Source of the DNA: Luteimonas rhizosphaerae
Lineage (GTDB): Bacteria; Pseudomonadota; Gammaproteobacteria; Xanthomonadales; Xanthomonadaceae
Assembly (NCBI RefSeq): GCF_002849595.1
Contig: NZ_NRQR01000012.1
Coordinates: 1-64,000, forward strand
Direction: 5' to 3'
Length of the DNA stretch: 64,000 bases
Shown: one piece after another, positions 53,878 through 61,963 of the stretch
Layout of the letters: the number at the start of each line of letters is the position of its first letter
Position numbering within the stretch: position 1 is the stretch's first letter
The notes under the pieces: generated by a model
Seen by the model: only the letters and a program-made list of their open reading frames with translations
What the model was told of the DNA's origin: nothing
Databases searched by the model: none
Made by a program: the position numbers and the translations under genes

Positions 53878-54306
53878 ATGAAGACTTTCACCGCCAAGTC
53901 CGAGACCGTCCAGCGCGACTGGTATCTCGTCGACGCCACCGGCAAGACCCTGGGCCGCCTCAGCGCGGAAATCGCCAGCCGTCTGCGCGGCAAGCACAAG
54001 CCCGTCTACACCCCGCACGTCGACACCGGCGACTACATCATCGTGGTCAATGCCGAGAAGATCGCCGTGACCGGCAAGAAGATGACGGACAAGCTCTATC
54101 ACCGCTTCACGGGTTATATCGGCAACCTGAAGACCGAGTCGCTGGGCCAGGCGCTGGAGCGCCACCCCGAGCGCGTCATCGAGATCGCCGTCAAGGGCAT
54201 GCTGCCGAAGAATCCGCTCGGCCGTGCCATGTACCGCAAGCTCAAGGTCTACAAGGGCTCGGAGCATCCGCATTCCGCCCAGCAGCCGCAGCCCCTGGAA
54301 CTCTAA
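53878..54306 (+). CDS. rplM: 50S ribosomal protein L13
   Basis: The 142-residue protein starts [20 protein letters not shown] and shows [40 protein letters not shown], and [20 protein letters not shown], as in bacterial L13 (142 residues in E. coli). rpsI follows after three bases, the usual arrangement of rplM-rpsI. The region 53745-53877 upstream must hold the promoter and the leader; a GCTATCATTC stretch near 53741 could be the -10. Confidence 0.98.
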   Translation: MKTFTAKSETVQRDWYLVDATGKTLGRLSAEIASRLRGKHKPVYTPHVDTGDYIIVVNAEKIAVTGKKMTDKLYHRFTGYIGNLKTESLGQALERHPERVIEIAVKGMLPKNPLGRAMYRKLKVYKGSEHPHSAQQPQPLEL

Positions 54307-54309
54307 GTC

Positions 54310-54702
54310 ATGGCAATCACCCAGAATTACGGCACCGGCCGTCGCAAGTCCTCCATCGCCCGCGTGTTCCTGCGCAAGGGCAGTGGCAACATCACCGTCA
54401 ACGACCGTCCGCTCGACGAGTTCTTCGGTCGTGAGACCGCGCGCATGATCGTGCGCCAGCCGCTCGAGCTGACGCAGAACACCGAGACCTTCGACGTGCT
54501 GGTCACGACCACCGGCGGCGGCACCACCGGCCAGGCCGGCGCGATCCGCCTCGGCATCGCCCGCGCGCTGGTCGAGTACGACGAGACGCTGAAGATCGAA
54601 CTGCGCAAGGCGGGCTTCATGACCCGTGACGCGCGTGAAGTCGAGCGCAAGAAGGTCGGCCTGCACAAGGCACGTCGCGCGACCCAGTTCTCGAAGCGCT
54701 GA
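54310..54702 (+). CDS. rpsI: 30S ribosomal protein S9
   Basis: The 130-residue protein has [60 protein letters not shown] and the basic ending [20 protein letters not shown] with terminal FSKR, whose C-terminal Lys-Arg contacts P-site tRNA. Length equals E. coli S9. It is the second gene of the rplM-rpsI operon. Confidence 0.98.
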   Translation: MAITQNYGTGRRKSSIARVFLRKGSGNITVNDRPLDEFFGRETARMIVRQPLELTQNTETFDVLVTTTGGGTTGQAGAIRLGIARALVEYDETLKIELRKAGFMTRDAREVERKKVGLHKARRATQFSKR

Positions 54703-54712
54703 TGTGTGTCGT

Positions 54713-54739
54713 CCGGGTCCACGCGATGCGTGGATCCGG
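54713..54739 (+). terminator. hairpin after rpsI, no T-run
   Basis: CCGGGTCCACGC (54713-54724) and GCGTGGATCCGG (54728-54739) form a 12-bp stem with one G-T wobble and a 3-base loop, 10 bp after the rpsI stop. No T-run follows, so it may be a weak terminator or a 3'-end protecting hairpin of the ribosomal operon. Confidence 0.5.
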
Positions 54740-54788
54740 CAACGCCGAAGCGCGACGATTCGCGTGTTCGGCGTTACAATCGCTCCAT

Positions 54789-54863
54789 AGCCCCGTCGCC
54801 AAGCGGTAAGGCACCTGACTCTGACTCAGGCATTCGGAGGTTCGAATCCTTCCGGGGCTGCCA
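54789..54863 (+). tRNA. tRNA-Gln (anticodon CTG)
   Basis: Acceptor arms AGCCCCG/CGGGGCT are followed by discriminator G54860 and encoded CCA. The anticodon stem CCTGA/TCAGG encloses CTCTGAC, with anticodon CTG at 54821-54823, reading CAG glutamine codons. The D-arm GCCAAGCGGTAAGGC and T-loop TTCGAAT are standard. A TACAAT box at 54775-54780 lies eight bases before the tRNA. Confidence 0.96.
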
Positions 54864-54870
54864 TACAAAC

Positions 54871-54899
54871 GAAAAAGCCCGCCAATGGCGGGCTTTTTC
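54871..54899. terminator. intrinsic terminator after tRNA-Gln
   Basis: AAAAAGCCCGCC (54872-54883) and GGCGGGCTTTTT (54887-54898) form a perfect 12-bp stem around AAT, ending in a T-run, eight bases after the tRNA CCA. The A-run on the other side makes it symmetrical. Confidence 0.92.
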
Positions 54900-54965
54900 G
54901 TGTCCGGGTGCCGTCGGATCGCGACTCGCGATACATCGGGCCCGGCGCGCATTTAGAATTCCGCG

Positions 54966-55700
54966 ATGAATGCCTATCCGCCGCCATACTCCAGCGCTTC
55001 CGACGTCGTCTCCGATCTGCGCGCGCGTGGCGAGGCGGTCGTGGCGCCCGACGACGTCGCCACGCTGTGCGGTCTGGCGTTGCAGGACCTCGACGCGCTT
55101 CGAAGCAGCTGGGACGACCTGCCGGAAGACGGCTATCTGAAGGATGGCGGGCGGTACCGGCGCCGGCGCCACTCCTGCTTCGTGCACGACGGCGCGACCC
55201 TGGAGCAGGTGCCGCATCGCGCGCACTGGCAGTCCGAGGACTACAACGCCCTGCATGGCGGCATGCATCGCTGGTTCGAGCCGGTGCTGCCGGCGGTCGT
55301 CGCATCGCCGGCGTGGACCGCCCTGCTGACCGGACTTGGCGCGGTCTTCGCCCAGGTCCAGCCGCGTGCGCCGTGGCACGTGGAAGCGCACCAGTTCCGC
55401 ATCGACACCACCGACGGCATCGGCCGGCCGACCCCCGAAGGCGCGCATCGCGATGGCGTGGACTTCGTCGCCGTGCTGCTGGTCGCGCGGCAGGGTATCA
55501 AGGGCGGCGAAACCCGCGTCTTCGATGCCGACGGCCCGAACGGCCAGCGCTTTACGCTGACCCGCCCGTGGTCGCTGCTGCTGCTCGACGATGCCCGGGT
55601 GATCCACGAATCGACGCCGATCCAGCCGATTGATGCCAGCGGCCACCGCGACACCCTGGTGCTGACCTACCGCAGCGGCGCGTTCCAGGGCGAGGACTGA
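54966..55700 (+). CDS. 2OG-Fe dioxygenase family protein (amino-acid hydroxylase type)
   Basis: The 244-residue protein matches the 2OG-Fe_Oxy_2 (PF10014) group, known for hydroxylating free amino acids such as isoleucine. Iron ligands are H161 and D163 in PEGAHRDGVDFVAVLLVARQ and H214 in DDARVIHESTP, with the 2-oxoglutarate Arg expected in HRDTLVLTYRSG. FRIDTTDGIGRPTPEGAHRD is the family signature. Length agrees with known members (about 240). A TAGAAT box at 54954-54959 is six bases before the ATG, so the message is probably leaderless. The actual substrate is unknown. It precedes fahA by 64 bp, but TACACT near 55723 suggests that fahA has its own promoter. Confidence 0.85.
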   Translation: MNAYPPPYSSASDVVSDLRARGEAVVAPDDVATLCGLALQDLDALRSSWDDLPEDGYLKDGGRYRRRRHSCFVHDGATLEQVPHRAHWQSEDYNALHGGMHRWFEPVLPAVVASPAWTALLTGLGAVFAQVQPRAPWHVEAHQFRIDTTDGIGRPTPEGAHRDGVDFVAVLLVARQGIKGGETRVFDADGPNGQRFTLTRPWSLLLLDDARVIHESTPIQPIDASGHRDTLVLTYRSGAFQGED

Positions 55701-55764
55701 GGCGGGTCGCCGCGGTGATTCGTTACACTGGAAACCGAAAGCAGACGCCAACGGAGTACTTGCG

Positions 55765-56757
55765 ATGAAGCTGGGTTCACTGAAAGAGGGCGGCCGTGAC
55801 GGCACGCTGATCGTCGTCTCGCGCGACCTTGCCACCGCGGTCCGCGCGACCGGCATCGCCCCGACGCTGCAACGCGCGCTGGAGGACTGGACGAACACCG
55901 CACCGCGGCTCAACGCCCTCTACGAATCGCTCAATGCCGGCGACGCCGACGGCGTGTTCGACATCGAGATGGCGCGGCTCGCTTCGCCGCTGCCGCGCGC
56001 CTACGAGTTCGTCGACGGCAGCGCCTATCTCCCGCACGTCGCGCGCGTGCGCAAGGCCCGTGGCGCGGAGGTGCCGGAGAGCTTCTACACCGATCCGCTG
56101 ATGTACCAGGCGACCAGCGCGTCGTTCTACGGCCCGCGCGACACGGTCAAGGTGGTGAGCGAGGATTACGGCATCGATCTGGAAGCGGAGATCGTCGTCA
56201 TCACCGACGACGTGCCGATGGCGGTGACGCCGGAGCAGGCGGCCGGCCATATCCAGCTCGTCGGCCTGGTCAACGACGTATCGCTGCGCAACCTGATTCC
56301 GGGCGAACTGGCCAAGGGTTTCGGTTTCCTGCAGTCGAAGCCGCGTTCGACGCTGAGTCCGGTGTTCGTCACGCCTGACGAACTGGGCGGCGCCTGGCGC
56401 GACAACAAGCTGCACCTGCCGTTGCTGACCCACGTCAACGGCGACTGGTTCGGCGCGCCCGAAGCGGGCGTGGACATGCAGTTCGATTTCGCCCAGCTCG
56501 TTGCGCACGCCGCGAAGACGCGGCCGTTGTCGGCCGGCACGATCGTCGGCTCCGGCACGATCGCCAACGAAGACACCACGAAGGGCGCGTCCTGCTTCGC
56601 CGAGAAGCGCACCGTCGAAGCGCTGGAGCACGGCGCACCGCAGACCCCGTTCATGGCCTTCGGCGACACCGTCCGCACCGAGATGTTCGACGCCGACGGC
56701 GCCAGCATCTTCGGCGCGATCGAGCAGGTCATCGAACGGCAGGCTCCGCCGGCGTGA
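55765..56757 (+). CDS. fahA: fumarylacetoacetase (FAH family)
   Basis: FAH cleaves fumarylacetoacetate to fumarate and acetoacetate, the last step of tyrosine breakdown. The 330-residue protein has the FAH fold: YGIDLEAEIVVITDDVPMAV (metal-binding Glu/Asp), LVGLVNDVSLRNLIPGELAK, GFGFLQSKPRSTLSPVFVTP, and TIVGSGTIANEDTTKGASCF. It is of the shorter bacterial kind. The stop overlaps maiA (GTGA), and with maiA it completes the pathway begun by hppD-hmgA at 20 kb. ACGGAG precedes the ATG. Confidence 0.92.
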   Translation: MKLGSLKEGGRDGTLIVVSRDLATAVRATGIAPTLQRALEDWTNTAPRLNALYESLNAGDADGVFDIEMARLASPLPRAYEFVDGSAYLPHVARVRKARGAEVPESFYTDPLMYQATSASFYGPRDTVKVVSEDYGIDLEAEIVVITDDVPMAVTPEQAAGHIQLVGLVNDVSLRNLIPGELAKGFGFLQSKPRSTLSPVFVTPDELGGAWRDNKLHLPLLTHVNGDWFGAPEAGVDMQFDFAQLVAHAAKTRPLSAGTIVGSGTIANEDTTKGASCFAEKRTVEALEHGAPQTPFMAFGDTVRTEMFDADGASIFGAIEQVIERQAPPA

Positions 56758-57431
56758 CCGCGGCCGCAGGCGATGGGCTGACCCTGTTGGGGTACTGGCG
56801 CTCCAGCGCGGCCTACCGGGTGCGTATCGGCCTGCGCCTGAAAGGACTGGAGTACTTCGACGCGCCGGTGCACCTCGTCCGCGACGGCGGCGAGCAGCGC
56901 CAGCCCACGTTCGCGGCGCGCAATCCGCAAAAGCTGGTGCCGGCCCTGCAGCACGGCGACGTGGTGCTGACCCAGTCGCTGGCGATCCTGGAATACCTCG
57001 ACGAGGTCTGGCCGACCGTCCCGCTGCTGCCCGCCGTGCCGCTCGCGCGCCAGCGCGTGCGTGCCCTGGCGCAGCTGATCGCCGCCGACGTGCATCCGCT
57101 CAACAACCTGCGCGTGCTGCAGTGGCTGGAACACGACGGCGCGCTGCCGCCCGACGTGCGCGCGCAGTGGATCGCGCGCTGGATCGTCGATGGCTTCGAC
57201 GCGTTCGAGGCGTTGCTCGCGCAGTGGTCCGACGACGCGGGTGTCTGCATCGGCGAGCGCCCGACGATCGCGGACTGCGCCCTGATCCCGCAGGTCTACA
57301 ACGCGCGCCGCTTCGACGTCGACCTGACGCCGTATCCGCGCATCCGCGCGATCGAGGACGCCTGCCTCGCGCTGCCTGCGTTCGCGGCAGCGCGCCCCGA
57401 GGTGCAGCCCGACGCACCTGCCGCCGGCTGA
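56754..57431 (+). CDS. maiA: maleylacetoacetate isomerase
   Basis: MaiA isomerises maleylacetoacetate to fumarylacetoacetate with glutathione. The 225-residue zeta-class GST starts at GTG 56754 in overlap with fahA. The active-site Ser region is YWRSSAAYRVRIGLRLKGLE (usually SSCSWRVRIAL; here Ala-Tyr replaces the Cys-Ser/Trp part). NPQKLVPALQHGDVVLTQSL and AILEYLDEVWP bind glutathione, and DVHPLNNLRVLQWLE is the zeta-class signature. The altered SSxxY motif keeps the first two Ser residues. Confidence 0.92.
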   Translation: MTAAAGDGLTLLGYWRSSAAYRVRIGLRLKGLEYFDAPVHLVRDGGEQRQPTFAARNPQKLVPALQHGDVVLTQSLAILEYLDEVWPTVPLLPAVPLARQRVRALAQLIAADVHPLNNLRVLQWLEHDGALPPDVRAQWIARWIVDGFDAFEALLAQWSDDAGVCIGERPTIADCALIPQVYNARRFDVDLTPYPRIRAIEDACLALPAFAAARPEVQPDAPAAG

Positions 57432-57444
57432 GGCGAGCCCAGCC

Positions 57445-58560
57445 TCAGTGCTGGGCGGTATCCGCGAAGACGTCCGCGTACGGGTCGTGCTCGCCGACCC
57501 CGCCTTCGGACAGGCGGAACTTCAGGTCCAGGCCGTCACGCGAATCGGCCGCGCGCAGCGCGGTCTCGCGCTCGATGCGCCCTTCGCGGTGCAGCCGGAA
57601 CAGGCACTGGTCGAAGGTTTCCATGCCCGATTCGAGCGTCTCTTCCATCGCCTGCTTGATCTCGTGGACCTGGCCGCGGCGCAGCAGGTCGCGGATCATC
57701 GGCGTGTTGAGCAGCACCTCGGTCGCCGGCATGCGGCGGCCGTCGATGCCCTGCACCAGACGCTGCGAGACCACGGCGCGCAGGTTCAGTGCGAGGTTCA
57801 TCAGCACGTTCTTGTGCGCGGCCTCGGGGAAGAAGTTGAGGATGCGCTCGATCGTCTGGTCGGCGTTGTTGGAGTGCAGCGTCGCGAGGCAGATGTGACC
57901 GGTCTCGGCGAACGAGATCGCCGCTTCCATCGTGGTCGCGTCGAGGATCTCGCCGATCAGGATGACGTCCGGCGCCTCGCGCATCGCATTCTTCAGCGCG
58001 TTGTGGAACGTCTGGGTGTCGAGACCGACTTCGCGCTGGTTGACCAGCGACTTCTTGTGCCGGTGCAGGTACTCGATCGGATCCTCGATGGTGAGGATGT
58101 GGCCGGAGGTGTTGGCGTTGCGGTGGTCGATCATCGACGCCAGCGTCGTCGACTTGCCGGAGCCCGTGGAACCGACGATCAGCACGAGGCCGCGCGGCGC
58201 CATGATGATGTCCTTGAGCACGTTGGGCAGCTGCAGCTCTTCGATGCTCGGGATGTTGCTGCGGATCGCACGCACGACCATGCCGACTTCGCCGCGCTGC
58301 TTGAACACGTTGACGCGGAAACGGCCGGCATCCTGCACCGAGATCGCCATGTTCATTTCCAGGTCGCGTTCGAACTGCGGGATCTGGCCCTCGTCCATCA
58401 GCGAATACGCGATCTTCTTGACCATGCCCGGCGGCAGGCCCGTGCTGCCCAGCGGATACAGCTTGCCTTCGACCTTGATGTAGACCGGCGCGCCCGTGCT
58501 CAGGAACATGTCCGACGCGTTTTTCTCGGTCATCAGCTTCAGGAAATAACCGATGTCCAT
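57445..58560 (-). CDS. pilU: type IV pilus retraction ATPase PilU
   Basis: The 371-residue protein is a PilT-family hexameric ATPase. It begins MDIGYFLKLMTEKNASDMFL, has Walker A GSTGSGKST at 130-138, the Asp box HILTIEDPIEYLH, Walker B around PDVILIGEI (198-204), the His box ETGHICLATLHSNNADQTIE and ALNLRAVVSQRLVQGIDGRR. The DMFLSTGAPVYIKVEG start and the HDPYADVF ending fit PilU rather than PilT. After Walker B the usual GE(I/V)R is GEIL, a change I believe is shared by xanthomonads. PilU assists PilT in pilus retraction and twitching. No pilT is adjacent. It is divergent from the DUF4398 pair and ends 14 bp from the convergent maiA stop. Confidence 0.9.
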   Translation of the reverse strand: MDIGYFLKLMTEKNASDMFLSTGAPVYIKVEGKLYPLGSTGLPPGMVKKIAYSLMDEGQIPQFERDLEMNMAISVQDAGRFRVNVFKQRGEVGMVVRAIRSNIPSIEELQLPNVLKDIIMAPRGLVLIVGSTGSGKSTTLASMIDHRNANTSGHILTIEDPIEYLHRHKKSLVNQREVGLDTQTFHNALKNAMREAPDVILIGEILDATTMEAAISFAETGHICLATLHSNNADQTIERILNFFPEAAHKNVLMNLALNLRAVVSQRLVQGIDGRRMPATEVLLNTPMIRDLLRRGQVHEIKQAMEETLESGMETFDQCLFRLHREGRIERETALRAADSRDGLDLKFRLSEGGVGEHDPYADVFADTAQH

Positions 58561-58649
58561 GACCCCACCCCCAATGAACGCCGGGGAGCGTTGCGCATCC
58601 CGGGCCTGCTGACGACAATGACCCGGACCGACGCCGAGGCACGATTTAC

Positions 58650-59033
58650 ATGATGAACACAAGCTTCGCACAGTTCCGACGATTGCAGCAGGCAGTGCTG
58701 CTCGTTTCCGTACTCGCCCTGGGCGCGTGCGCCAGCCTGCCGCCACCGACCGAGGAACTCGCGGCGGCCCAGCTCTCCGTCGCGCGCGCCGGCGATGCCG
58801 ACGCCGACCAGTACGCCCCGACCGACATCGCCCAGGCACGCCGCGCACTGGAGCAGGCGCAGGCCGCGATGGGCAGCCAGCGCAGCGACGAAGCGCGCAC
58901 GCTGGCGCTGTCGGCGAGCGCACTCGCCGACCTGGCGCATGCCCGTGCCCGACAGGCCGCCACCGACGCCGAACTGGCCCAGCGCCGCGGTGAGATCACC
59001 AGCCTGCGGCAGCGCCTGCAGGTGGAGGAATGA
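58650..59033 (+). CDS. DUF4398 lipoprotein
   Basis: The 127-residue protein has a lipoprotein signal with LALGAC (Cys28 region) followed by ASLPPPTEELAAAQLSVARA and a helical coiled-coil-like body APTDIAQARRALEQAQAAMG, typical of the DUF4398 family. These outer-membrane-associated lipoproteins are often paired with an OmpA-like protein. The next gene overlaps in ATGA and encodes a coiled-coil periplasmic protein. The function is unknown; an envelope structural role is likely. Confidence 0.82.
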   Translation: MMNTSFAQFRRLQQAVLLVSVLALGACASLPPPTEELAAAQLSVARAGDADADQYAPTDIAQARRALEQAQAAMGSQRSDEARTLALSASALADLAHARARQAATDAELAQRRGEITSLRQRLQVEE

Positions 59034-59035
59034 GC

Positions 59036-59611
59036 ATGCGACGTCCCTTGATCGTGTTGCTCGTCGCCGGCCTGTTGTCGCCGATGGTCCATGCCCAATC
59101 CGGCGACGTCGGCGCGCCGCAGCTGCAGCAGCGGTTGCAGGCCATCGACGCCGATCCGGATACCGCCGGCCTCGCGGCCTACGAGCGCCTGCAGGCGCGC
59201 CAGGCCGTCTCGGCGCTGGCCGAGGTGCGCAGCAGCCAGCGTGCGTCCGCGCTGCAGGTCGCGCAGTGGCGGGTCGAGACCGCGGAGATCGCGTCGCGCA
59301 CGGAAGCCATGCGCCGCGAGCTGATCGAGCTCGAACGCCAGCGGTCCCAACTGCTGGTCGAGGCGAGCCGCCAGGATGCGGTGCGCGCGCGCCGCGAGGC
59401 CGAGCGACTGCGGGTCCAGGCGCAGATCCAGGCTGAAGAGGCCAACCGTCTGCGCGTCGCCGCGGAAGAGGAGTCGTCTGCCCGGCAGCAGGCCGAGACC
59501 GTGCTGCAGGGCGTGGCCAGCGACGAGGCGGCGAAACTGCGCGCGGCCCGCGAGCGCGATGCCGAGTTGCGTCGCCGCGAGGCCGAACTGATGAAGAGCC
59601 TCGAGCCCTGA
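59036..59611 (+). CDS. periplasmic coiled-coil protein (DUF4398 partner)
   Basis: The 191-residue protein has a signal peptide MRRPLIVLLVAGLLSPMVHA-Q and a long Arg/Glu/Ala-rich helix from about residue 60 to the end (IELERQRSQLLVEASRQDAV, ARREAERLRVQAQIQAEEAN), which should form a coiled coil. ATG 59036 is preferred over ATG 59030 because GGAGG at 59024-59028 is seven bases from the former and only one from the latter. Homologues often continue into a C-terminal OmpA peptidoglycan-binding domain; here the protein ends before it. It is a pair with the lipoprotein upstream. Confidence 0.75.
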   Translation: MRRPLIVLLVAGLLSPMVHAQSGDVGAPQLQQRLQAIDADPDTAGLAAYERLQARQAVSALAEVRSSQRASALQVAQWRVETAEIASRTEAMRRELIELERQRSQLLVEASRQDAVRARREAERLRVQAQIQAEEANRLRVAAEEESSARQQAETVLQGVASDEAAKLRAARERDAELRRREAELMKSLEP

Positions 59612-60013
59612 GCGCGCGCAGTCAGCAACGTCAAAATGAATCCATTTGGAATCAATGACTTGGCGTCGACCGTGTACTGGAACCGCGCTGTGGCGCGGCG
59701 CGGGTCGGGTCACACTGGAAGCGATTACCCGGCGCGGAAGGCGTGGCGACCGCGGGTCGCCCGGCAGCTCTTGTCGACCTGATTTGCGAGGAGTAGGGTC
59801 AAAGCCCCGGACGGCACCGTTCCCCAGTTCCCGCCGTCCGGTCCAAGAGCCAGGCCGATGACCGAGATGATCCCCCACGAGGTACCCGACGCAGGCGACG
59901 CCTGCTGCGTCAGCCGCCAGATCGGATCGTCTGCTGCCCGTTCCTGGATGGTGTCCCCGTAACGCCCCTGCCGTCGCCGGTTGGGGCGTTCGCATTTCTG
60001 TCAGGAGGATTTC
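59612..60013 (+). other. 402-bp intergenic region with strong hairpins
   Basis: No coding sequence is convincing here. Two perfect stems are present: CCGGACGGC (59807-59815) with GCCGTCCGG (59833-59841), and AACGCCCC (59961-59968) with GGGGCGTT (59983-59990). The latter is 20 bp before the ribosome site CAGGAGG of the next gene. The AT-richer stretch 59632-59660 could hold a promoter. The region could contain a structured leader or a small RNA for the YdcH-like gene; I could not match it to a riboswitch family. Confidence 0.45.
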
Positions 60014-60232
60014 ATGTTCGAAGCGCAACCACAGGCGGAACTCGAAGAAATCATGAAGGGAAATGTCGAGTTCCGGCAGCTCTACTACCGGCACAAGGAG
60101 TTGGACAAGAAGGTGTTGAATGCAGAGCTCGGGGTGCTCGCCGTCGACGAGACCACGCTGTCTCAGATGAAGCGCGAGAAGCTGGCCGCCAAGGATCGGC
60201 TCACCCACATGTACGACACGCTTCAGAACTAG
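60014..60232 (+). CDS. YdcH/DUF465 family small protein
   Basis: The 72-residue acidic/basic helical protein starts at ATG 60014, seven bases after the excellent ribosome site AGGAGG. NVEFRQLYYRHKELDKKVLN and LSQMKREKLAAKDRLTHMYD are typical of DUF465 (YdcH), a small coiled-coil family of unknown function. It is single, and its 5' leader of about 400 bases is unusually long and structured. A 10-bp inverted repeat GCGGGCGGTG/CACCGCCCGC at 60251-60291 follows it. Confidence 0.82.
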   Translation: MFEAQPQAELEEIMKGNVEFRQLYYRHKELDKKVLNAELGVLAVDETTLSQMKREKLAAKDRLTHMYDTLQN

Positions 60233-60379
60233 CACCAGGTTTCATCAGTCGCGGGCGGTGGCGGTCATCCTCGTCGATCGTCACCGCCCGCGAATGTCTG
60301 GCGACGCCGTCGCCGTGATCGGCGCCCCGCGCGGCGCAATGCGATAATCCCGTCCCGTACCTTTCCGGACCCGGACCGC

Positions 60380-61716
60380 ATGCCGATCGCCTCTTCCGTC
60401 CTCGACCTCATTGCCGACACCCCCATCGTCCGGGCGGGGCGTCTCGACACGGGCGTCTGCGAGCTGTACTTCAAGCTCGAGAACCAGAACCCCGGTGGCT
60501 CGATCAAGGACCGCATCGGCCTGAGCATGATCGAAGCGGCCGAGACGCGCGGCGACCTCCAGCCGGGCGCGACCCTCGTCGAAGGTACCGCCGGCAACAC
60601 CGGCATCGGTCTGGCGCTGGTGGCCCAGCAGAAGGGCTACAAGCTGATCCTCGTCGTGCCCGACAAGATGAGCCGGGAGAAGATCTTCAATCTCAAGGCG
60701 ATGGGTGCCGAGGTCGTGCTGACCCGCTCCGACGTCGCCAAGGGACACCCGGAGTACTACCAGGACCTCGCCGAGCGCATCGCGCGGGAAACGCCCGGCG
60801 CCTACTTCATCAACCAGTTCGGCAATCCCGACAATCCGGCGGCGCACGAGTTCGGCACCGGCCCGGAGATCCTGCGCCAGATGAGTGAGGTGGGTGGGCT
60901 GGATGCGATCGTCTTCGGCTGCGGGAGCTCCGGCACGATGACCGGCCTGTCGCGCTGCTTCGCCGAGCACGCGCCCGACGTCGCGCTGGTGCTGGCCGAT
61001 CCGGTCGGCTCGATCCTCGCCGAATACATCAACGATGGCGTGCTCAACGACAAGTCCGGCAGCTGGATGGTCGAGGGCATCGGCGAGGATTTCCTGCCGG
61101 GGATCTCCGATTTCTCGCGGGTCAAGCAGGCCTACGCGATCAGCGACAAGGAAAGCTTCCTCGCCGCGCGCGAGCTGTTGCAGGCCGAGGGCATCCTCGG
61201 CGGCTCGTCGACCGGCACGCTGCTGGCCGCCGCACTGAAGTACTGCCGCGCGCAGACGACGCCGAAGAAGGTGCTGATGTTCGTCTGCGATACGGGCAAC
61301 AAGTACCTCAGCAAGCTCTACAACGACTACTGGATGCTCGACAACGGCTTCATCGAGCGCGAGCAGTACGGCGACCGTGGTGCTGGCGCCGACCGACCTG
61401 CTCGTCACCGCCTACCAGCGCATGAAGCTCTACGAGATCTCGCAGCTGCCGGTCATGGACGGGGACCGCATCGTCGGCATCCTCGACGAGAGCGACGTGC
61501 TGCTGCACGTATACGGCGACGAGGCCCGATTCCTCGAGCCGGTCGCCTCGGCCATGGTCACCAAGCTCCGATTTCCTCGATGTCCGCTCGCCGGTCGAGA
61601 CCCTGCTGCCCGTGTTCGACCGCGGCCAGGTGGCGATCGTGACGGATGGCGACACGTTCCTGGGCCTGATCACCCGCATCGACCTGCTGAACTATCTGCG
61701 GCGTCGGGTGCAGTAA
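60380..61716 (+). pseudogene. cbs: cystathionine beta-synthase, disrupted in the CBS-domain region
   Basis: Cbs joins serine and homocysteine using PLP. The catalytic part (residues 1-331) is intact: FKLENQNPGGSIKDRIGLSM with the PLP Lys, LVEGTAGNTGIGLALVAQQK, VFGCGSSGTMTGLSR and LGGSSTGTLLAAALKYCRAQ. At 61375 the frame breaks after EREQYGD and resumes with VLAPTDLLVTAYQRMKLYEI, the first CBS domain. At about 61571 it breaks again after SAMVTKL, resuming as FLDVRSPVETLLPVFDRGQV to the TAA at 61714-61716. The first break lacks about a dozen residues; the second may be a single extra base or a two-base loss. A catalytic core with an altered C-terminal tail could still be made. It precedes a cystathionine gamma-lyase/synthase. 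Confidence 0.85.
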
Positions 61717-61963
61717 GGCGGTCCGACGGTGCGCGCGTGGGGCGGATAGATGGTTCTCGTCCGCGACCTGCGCCGAACATGGCCGAAGCCATGCCGCGCG
61801 CCCACCGTTCGGAATCGTTCAGGATCCATGTCGCGTCGCCAGCGGCACGAGGCTGAACAGGGCTCACGCAGAGGCGAATCCGCCTGCATGACGCAGCGAC
61901 GTGGAAACGGGACCCTGCGGCCGCGATGCTAGAATCGCCGGCTTGTTTGGACAGGATCTTCAC

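Noticed and set aside
59646-59861. Short open frame in the gap before the YdcH-like gene
   Set aside because: It has no ribosome site and an Arg/Pro/Ser-rich composition like random high-GC sequence; the strong hairpin at 59807-59841 lies inside it.
59780-59900. Possible c-di-GMP (GEMM) or yybP riboswitch, because of GTCAAAGCC and GGAGTAG-like strings
   Set aside because: The required flanking motifs and pairing order of these families are not present; only short similarities remain.
820-61580. Programmed ribosomal frameshifting as explanation of the broken genes
   Set aside because: No slippery heptamer plus downstream structure is seen at the junctions, and conserved residues are missing in the arginase, SDR and TSUP genes, which frameshifting cannot restore.
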